Shown here: piece after piece, positions 13,908-17,814 of the stretch
Layout: every line of letters starts with the position of its first letter
Position numbering within the stretch: the first letter of the stretch is position 1
NCBI GenBank assembly: GCA_900550185.1
Contig: URRN01000020.1
Location: 1-17,814 of the forward strand
Reading direction: 5' to 3'
DNA from: an uncultured Collinsella sp.
Lineage (GTDB): Bacteria > Actinomycetota > Coriobacteriia > Coriobacteriales > Coriobacteriaceae
DNA length: 17,814 nucleotides
Notes under the pieces: model-generated
Told to the model about the DNA's origin: nothing
The model's database searches: none
What the model saw: the letters and a program-made list of their open reading frames with translations, nothing else
Made by a program: the position numbers and the translations under genes

Positions 13908-14109
13908 TGGACAGTTAGTTCAGATACGTATAAGACGGCGGGCGTTCGAGGCGTTTCTAAGGGCTTTCGAGGGCGATTTGAGGGTAAATATGCGGCGGTC
14001 GTACTCGAAAGCGATGAGCTTTGGGCAGTATGGCGTTCGCCGGGGAGCTCAGAAGGCTCAGAACGGCCTTTGGAGCTTTAAAAAAATACGTATCTGAACT
14101 AATTGTCCA
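13908..14109. repeat. Inverted-repeat-bounded element B (202 bp, MITE-like)
   Basis: The left end at 13908-13933 begins TGGACAGTTAGTTC and contains ATACGTAT. The right end at 14086-14109 is its complement with one change over 24 bases. The interior has Gly-like GC-rich runs (TTCGAGG, CGATTTGAGGG) but no convincing gene. It is nearly the size of element A and lies on the other side of the nuclease-like gene, ending just before the prs terminator. Confidence 0.75.
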
Positions 14110-14130
14110 GGGAAGGTTGTCGAGGGGTAG

Positions 14131-14162
14131 AAAAAGGGTCGGAAGCGAGCTTCCGACCCTTT
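14131..14162 (-). terminator. Intrinsic terminator of prs
   Basis: A perfect 13-bp stem (14133-14145 with 14150-14162) with a 4-base loop is followed on the minus strand by TTTTTCT. It lies about 35 bases past the prs stop codon. Confidence 0.92.
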
Positions 14163-14195
14163 AAAAACACCAAAGATGATGAGATGCACGCTGGA

Positions 14196-15182
14196 TTACA
14201 GCGCGAAGTCGCCGCCGACGAGCGTGGAGACGGGCTCCTCGTGGTAAACGGCGGAGATGGCCTGAGCGAACTCCTCGGCGACCGAGATGGTCTTGATCTT
14301 GCCGCCGACCTCGACGGGAATGGCGTCGGTGACGAGGCACTCGACGATCGGGGCGTCGTTCAGACGCTCGATGGCCGGACCGGAGAAGATGCCGTGGGTG
14401 GCGCAGACGTAGATGTCGCCGGCGCCCATAGCCTTGAGCTCCTTGACGTTGGCGCACAGGGTGCCTGCGGTGTCGATCATGTCGTCGTTGATGATGCAGG
14501 TCTTGCCCTTGATGTCACCGATGATGCCCATGACCTCGGCGGCGTTGTGGCGCGGACGGCCCTTGTGGGCGATGGCCAGGTCGCAGCCGAGCATGTCGGA
14601 CAGCTTCTTGGCGGCCTTGGCACGACCCACGTCGGGGGAGACGACAACCAGGTTGTCGGTGTCGAAGTGCATGTCGTTGTAGTACTGGCCGAACAGCGGC
14701 AGTGCGGACAGGTGGTTAACCGGGATATCGAAGAAGCCCTGGATCTGGCCCTGGTGCAGGTCGAGGGTGATGATACGGTTGACACCGGCGCGCTCGAGCA
14801 GGTTGGCGACGAGGCGGGCGGTGATGGGCTCGCGCGGGCCGGCCTTGCGGTCCTGGCGGGCATAGCCGTAGTGGGTGATGACGGCGGTGATGGAGCGGGC
14901 GGATGCGCGCTTGGCAGCGTCGGTGGCGATGAGCAGCTCCATGAGCATGTCGTTGACGTTGCCGCCGGCCACGGACTGAATCAGGAAGACGTCGGCGCCG
15001 CGGACGGTCTCGTCGTAGCGGGCGTAAATCTCACCGTTGGCGAACTGCTTTAGCGTAAGGCCCGAAAGCTCGACCCCAAGGTACTCAGCAATCTTCTGAG
15101 CGAGGGGACGGTTGGAGGAACCGGAATACACGCGGATGGACTTGCGCATATTCTCCGACTTCTCGGGATCATTAATCGGCAT
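14196..15182 (-). CDS. prs: Ribose-phosphate pyrophosphokinase (PRPP synthetase, class I)
   Basis: 328 residues. The enzyme makes phosphoribosyl pyrophosphate from ribose 5-phosphate and ATP, feeding purine, pyrimidine, histidine, tryptophan and NAD synthesis. Motifs in order: SGSSNRPLAQ near the N-terminus, the ATP-loop RQDRKAGPREPITAR (109-123), DLHQGQIQGFF (141-151), VVVSPDVGRAKAAK (179-192), and the PRPP-binding loop DDMIDTAGT (233-241; many homologues have DDMIDTGGT). Length is normal for the family. The start at 15182 has AAGGAG about 7 bases upstream. glmU lies 190 bases upstream on the same strand, but a terminator separates them, so prs probably has its own promoter. Confidence 0.96.
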   Translation of the reverse strand: MPINDPEKSENMRKSIRVYSGSSNRPLAQKIAEYLGVELSGLTLKQFANGEIYARYDETVRGADVFLIQSVAGGNVNDMLMELLIATDAAKRASARSITAVITHYGYARQDRKAGPREPITARLVANLLERAGVNRIITLDLHQGQIQGFFDIPVNHLSALPLFGQYYNDMHFDTDNLVVVSPDVGRAKAAKKLSDMLGCDLAIAHKGRPRHNAAEVMGIIGDIKGKTCIINDDMIDTAGTLCANVKELKAMGAGDIYVCATHGIFSGPAIERLNDAPIVECLVTDAIPVEVGGKIKTISVAEEFAQAISAVYHEEPVSTLVGGDFAL

Positions 15183-15226
15183 TACCCTTCTCCTTTATAT
15201 CGAATGCCATATAGATGCCTTGTTGC

Positions 15227-15232
15227 ATTGTA
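15227..15232 (-). promoter_or_regulatory. Possible -10 box of prs
   Basis: The minus strand reads TACAAT about 45 bases upstream of the prs ATG. The -35 region is poor. Support comes mainly from the terminator that separates prs from glmU. Confidence 0.35.
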
Positions 15233-15320
15233 ACCGCGCGACGGGGCTTATCGGGTCTTGATAACGTCTTTACCGTCAACGGACACGAACCGACCACTCA
15301 TCCGGTTGCGCAGGTCACGA

Positions 15321-15357
15321 TAGAAAAAGGAGCCGCCCCCATGGAGCAGCTCCTTTT
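15321..15357 (-). terminator. Intrinsic terminator of glmU
   Basis: AAAAGGAGC (15325-15333) pairs with GCTCCTTTT (15349-15357). On the minus strand the stem is followed by TTTTTCT. It begins 16 bases past the glmU stop codon. Confidence 0.85.
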
Positions 15358-15372
15358 GTGCTTGGTAAAACG

Positions 15373-16785
15373 TTATACCTCGTCGTCCTCGTGCAGGCGG
15401 CGGCGGTAATCGGCGGCCCAGCCCTCAATATTTACCTGACGGGCGCGGCCCAGACCAAGTGCGTCGGCCGGGACCGGCTCGGTGATGACGGAGCCGGCGG
15501 CCACGAGTGCACCGTCGCCGATCTGGGCGGGCGCGACCATCATGGTGTCGGAGCCAATGAAGGCGTCCTTGCCGATGACGGTCTTGTGCTTGTGCACGCC
15601 ATCGTAGTTGCAGGTGATGGAGCCCGCGCCCACGTTGACGCCGGAGCCCATGGTGGTGTCGCCGATGTAGGACAGGTGCGGCACCTTGGAGCCCTCGCCG
15701 ATCGTGGACTTCTTGATCTCCACGTGCGTGCCGGCCTTGGAGCCGTCGAGCATGTGGGTGCCCGGGCGCAGGTAGGCGCGCGGGCCGCAGTCGACGCCGT
15801 TCTCGATGACGGCCTCGATGGCGATGGTCTCATCGATGATGCAGCCGCTGCCGACGGTGGTGTCGGTGAGGCGGCTGTTGGGGCCGAGCTGGCACTCCTC
15901 GCCCACGGTGACGTGGCCGATCAGGTGCGTCTGCGGCCACACGATGGTGTCGCGGCCGATGGTGGCGTCGGGGCCGATCCAGGCCTGCGTGGGGTCGATG
16001 AACGTGACGCCTTCTGCCATCCAGTGCTCGTTGATGCGGTCGCGCGCGATGGCGGTGAGCTGCGCGAGCTGGATGCGGCTGTTGACGCCCAGGCCGTCGC
16101 GGTAGTCGTCGCAGTGGAAGATGGAGACTGCCTGGCCGTGACCCTTGAGGATTTCGAGCATGTCGGGCAGGTAGTACTCGGACTGCGCGTTGTCGTTGCC
16201 GATCTCGTCGATGTGGGCGGCGAGCCGCGCGCCGTCGAAGGCGTAGCAGCCGGCGTTGCACTCGAGCAGCGTGGCGGCCTGCTCGGGCGTGCAGTCCTTC
16301 TGCTCGATGATGCGCTCGATCTGACCATCGGCGCCCAGCTTGATGCGGCCGTAGCCAAAAGGATCGGGCGGGGTCATGGTCATGACGGTGCAGGCGAGCT
16401 CGCCGGTGGCGACGGTCTGCGCGAACTTGGCGACGGTGTCGGCGGTGATGAGCGGCAGGTCGCCGTTGAGCACCACGACGGGGCCTTGCGTGATGCCACA
16501 GGCCTCGAGTGCGACCTTCACGGCGTGACCGGTGCCCAGACGCTCGGTCTGCTCGACGCACTCGACCTTGGTGGCGCTGTTGGCGTAGGCGCCGTCGATG
16601 AGGGCGCGCATCTCGTCGGCGTGGCTGCCGATGACAACCACGACGCGGCTGCAGCCGGCCTTGATGGTAGCGTCGACGATCCACTGGACCATGGGCTTAC
16701 CCAGGATCTTGTGCGAAACCTTGCAGTGGTTCGACTTCATGCGGGTGCCCTCGCCGGCAGCGAGGATAATTGCGGTTGCGTCCAT
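15373..16785 (-). CDS. glmU: Bifunctional GlmU (N-acetylglucosamine-1-P uridyltransferase / glucosamine-1-P acetyltransferase)
   Basis: 470 residues. The protein catalyses the last two steps to UDP-GlcNAc, needed for peptidoglycan. The N-terminal pyrophosphorylase domain starts MDATAIILAAGEGTRMKS (LAAGxGTRM loop) and has GDLPLI as the metal-binding acidic motif. The C-terminal left-handed beta-helix (about residues 255-450) shows many hexapeptide repeats (IGPDATIGRDTIVW; IGDTTMGSGVNVGAGS) and the acetyltransferase motif NVGAGSITCNYDG, with RPG and KKSTIGEGS nearby. Length fits the family (E. coli 456). The ATG at 16785 has AGGAG about 6 bases upstream; the reading frame continues farther upstream, but that part shows no family sequence. 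It diverges from the ecfT-like gene with overlapping promoters. Confidence 0.96.
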   Translation of the reverse strand: MDATAIILAAGEGTRMKSNHCKVSHKILGKPMVQWIVDATIKAGCSRVVVVIGSHADEMRALIDGAYANSATKVECVEQTERLGTGHAVKVALEACGITQGPVVVLNGDLPLITADTVAKFAQTVATGELACTVMTMTPPDPFGYGRIKLGADGQIERIIEQKDCTPEQAATLLECNAGCYAFDGARLAAHIDEIGNDNAQSEYYLPDMLEILKGHGQAVSIFHCDDYRDGLGVNSRIQLAQLTAIARDRINEHWMAEGVTFIDPTQAWIGPDATIGRDTIVWPQTHLIGHVTVGEECQLGPNSRLTDTTVGSGCIIDETIAIEAVIENGVDCGPRAYLRPGTHMLDGSKAGTHVEIKKSTIGEGSKVPHLSYIGDTTMGSGVNVGAGSITCNYDGVHKHKTVIGKDAFIGSDTMMVAPAQIGDGALVAAGSVITEPVPADALGLGRARQVNIEGWAADYRRRLHEDDEV

Positions 16786-16817
16786 GTGATCTCCTGTTAC
16801 GTTATAGAGACGTGTGT

Positions 16818-16846
16818 TTGGAAACGATACACGGTGCAATATGATA
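16818..16846 (+). promoter_or_regulatory. Overlapping divergent promoters of glmU (-) and ecfT (+)
   Basis: On the plus strand TTGGAA (16818-16823), 16 bases, then TATGAT (16840-16845) is a plausible promoter for the ecfT-like gene. On the minus strand TATCAT (16846-16841) covers the same bases and could be the glmU -10 box, giving a leader of about 50 bases. No good -35 is seen for glmU. If both are real, they would compete for polymerase. Confidence 0.45.
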
Positions 16847-16978
16847 CCGCAGGCATATGACGAGCGCGTAACGATTGGTTTGCGGCGGTTGAGGCTTGCA
16901 CCGCCGGCGTGGCGTTTGCACTGCGTGCGTGCGGCGTTGGCGGTGCTGCGGAGCTGTTGTTTGAGCGAGGGAACGGGG

Positions 16979-17814
16979 GTGCCCGTGGACAACATACGAG
17001 AGGAGTTTGGCGGCGAGCCCGTCGCGGCATTCTCGATGTCGCATCCGGCTGTGCCGGCACTCTATATAGCGCTGACGCTGGGGCTCACTATGTTCTCGAT
17101 GCAGCCGGTACTGATTGCGCTGTCACTTGCGGGCGGGCTGGCGTATGGATTTGCGACGCGTGGGGCTGCCCGCACGCTGGGCGCGCTCCGCTGGCAGCTG
17201 CCGGTGATTTTGATCGTCGCGGTGCTCAATCCGCTGTTTAGCGCCTCGGGCTCGACGGAGCTGTTCCGTATTGGCATGCGCGCGGTGTATCTGGAGAGCA
17301 TGGTATACGGCCTGTGCATGGGCGGGCTGTTTGTGGCGAGCATACTGTGGTTTGAGGCGGCGGCATCGATGCTCGAATACGACAAGGTACTCGCGCTGCT
17401 GGGCAATGCCGCGCCGGTGATTGCGCTCATGATCTCGATGTGCATGCGGCTTATCCCGCAGTTTTTGCGCCGCGGCCGCACGGTACTGGCGGTGCAAGAT
17501 GCGATTGACGTGCCGGGCCGCGCGCCGGCCGACCCCGTGCGCTCGCGCCTGCGGGCATCGAGCGTGTTGATGGGCTGGGGCATGGAAGATTCGCTGGAGC
17601 GTGCGGACGCGATGCGCTCGCGCGGGTGGGGTGCCGCGACGCGTCGTACGACGTATGCGCGGTATCGACTGGGGCGCAGCGACATTGCCGCGCTGGTTGG
17701 GCTTGCGTTGTTTGGCGTGGCCACGGCGGCAGTGGCGTGGACCGCGACGACGCAGTATTCGTTTTATCCGCAGCTCTCGGTGCCGGCGCCGTGGCCGGGC
17801 TATGTCGTGTACGC
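16979..17814 (+). CDS. ecfT: ECF transporter membrane subunit (EcfT/CbiQ family), C-terminus beyond window
   Basis: The frame runs open to the right edge (about 278 residues visible). I start at GTG 16979 because a GAGG lies about 9 bases upstream; GTG 16985 is the alternative. The protein has several hydrophobic segments (about 26-60, 73-90, 108-125, 143-160 and one after residue 230). Between them is the EcfT coupling signature: MEDSLERADAMRSRGWG (202-218), containing the Arg-Ser-Arg-Gly motif that contacts the ATPase subunits. EcfT joins two ATPases (EcfA) to a substrate-binding S component and takes up vitamins or metal ions. The substrate cannot be read from this protein. The ATPase genes are expected to the right of the window. 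No riboswitch is recognised upstream. Confidence 0.85.
   Translation, partial: MPVDNIREEFGGEPVAAFSMSHPAVPALYIALTLGLTMFSMQPVLIALSLAGGLAYGFATRGAARTLGALRWQLPVILIVAVLNPLFSASGSTELFRIGMRAVYLESMVYGLCMGGLFVASILWFEAAASMLEYDKVLALLGNAAPVIALMISMCMRLIPQFLRRGRTVLAVQDAIDVPGRAPADPVRSRLRASSVLMGWGMEDSLERADAMRSRGWGAATRRTTYARYRLGRSDIAALVGLALFGVATAAVAWTATTQYSFYPQLSVPAPWPGYVVY

Noticed and set aside
12380..14109. A complete insertion sequence
   Set aside because: No transposase, recombinase or integrase motif is found in the enclosed gene, and no target-site duplication was visible.
15358..16860. 500-codon plus-strand open frame opposite glmU
   Set aside because: glmU is unmistakable on the minus strand; the plus frame gives a low-complexity Asp/Val/Gly-rich product with no motif.

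Overview
The window is GC-rich and gene-dense. It looks like a chromosomal segment of a gut Coriobacteriia, most likely Collinsella or a close relative. That is an inference from three things: the style of the core proteins, an NfnAB-type electron-bifurcating pair typical of anaerobes, and cell-wall proteins with LAxTG-like C-terminal signals. No species can be fixed from sequence alone. I see no rRNA, tRNA, CRISPR array, phage or transposase gene.

Left part (1-8945), a surface-protein locus. A membrane-anchored TPR-like protein runs off the left edge on the minus strand. Two plus-strand genes for wall-anchored proteins follow. The first (717-1760) is a chimera: its first ~37 residues are the start of a PTS galactitol-type EIIB protein, and the rest is a surface protein with two repeats and an LATTG sorting signal. 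It therefore lacks a normal signal peptide. The second (2097-8708) encodes a 2203-residue protein with a signal peptide, BspA-type leucine-rich repeats, a long unrecognised middle, Ig-like and carboxypeptidase-regulatory-like domains, and an LVNTG signal. The last 99 coding bases and the next 232 bases of both genes form an ungapped 331-bp direct repeat, offset by 6948 bp. It carries three consecutive hairpins, one of them with a compensatory base-pair change between copies.

Central part (8946-12272), minus-strand core metabolism. nfnA and nfnB (bifurcating ferredoxin:NADP+ oxidoreductase) overlap by 10 bases and end at a clear terminator. Upstream lies pth (peptidyl-tRNA hydrolase). The spacer between nfnA and pth holds a promoter, a 16-bp perfect hairpin and an outer inverted repeat.

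Island (12380-14109). An unusual 375-residue protein with a PD-(D/E)XK/DUF559-like C-terminus sits between prs and pth. On each side is a ~203-bp element with ~24-26-bp terminal inverted repeats of the same sequence. The gene order glmU-prs-pth is widely conserved in Gram-positive bacteria, so this block looks like an insertion.

Right part (14110-17814). prs and glmU are on the minus strand, each with its own terminator. Diverging from glmU on the plus strand is the start of an EcfT/CbiQ-type ECF transporter membrane subunit, cut by the right edge. The two divergent promoters appear to overlap.

The most unusual items are the EIIB/surface-protein fusion, the 331-bp hairpin-bearing direct repeats around the giant surface protein, and the paired inverted-repeat elements around the nuclease-like gene.
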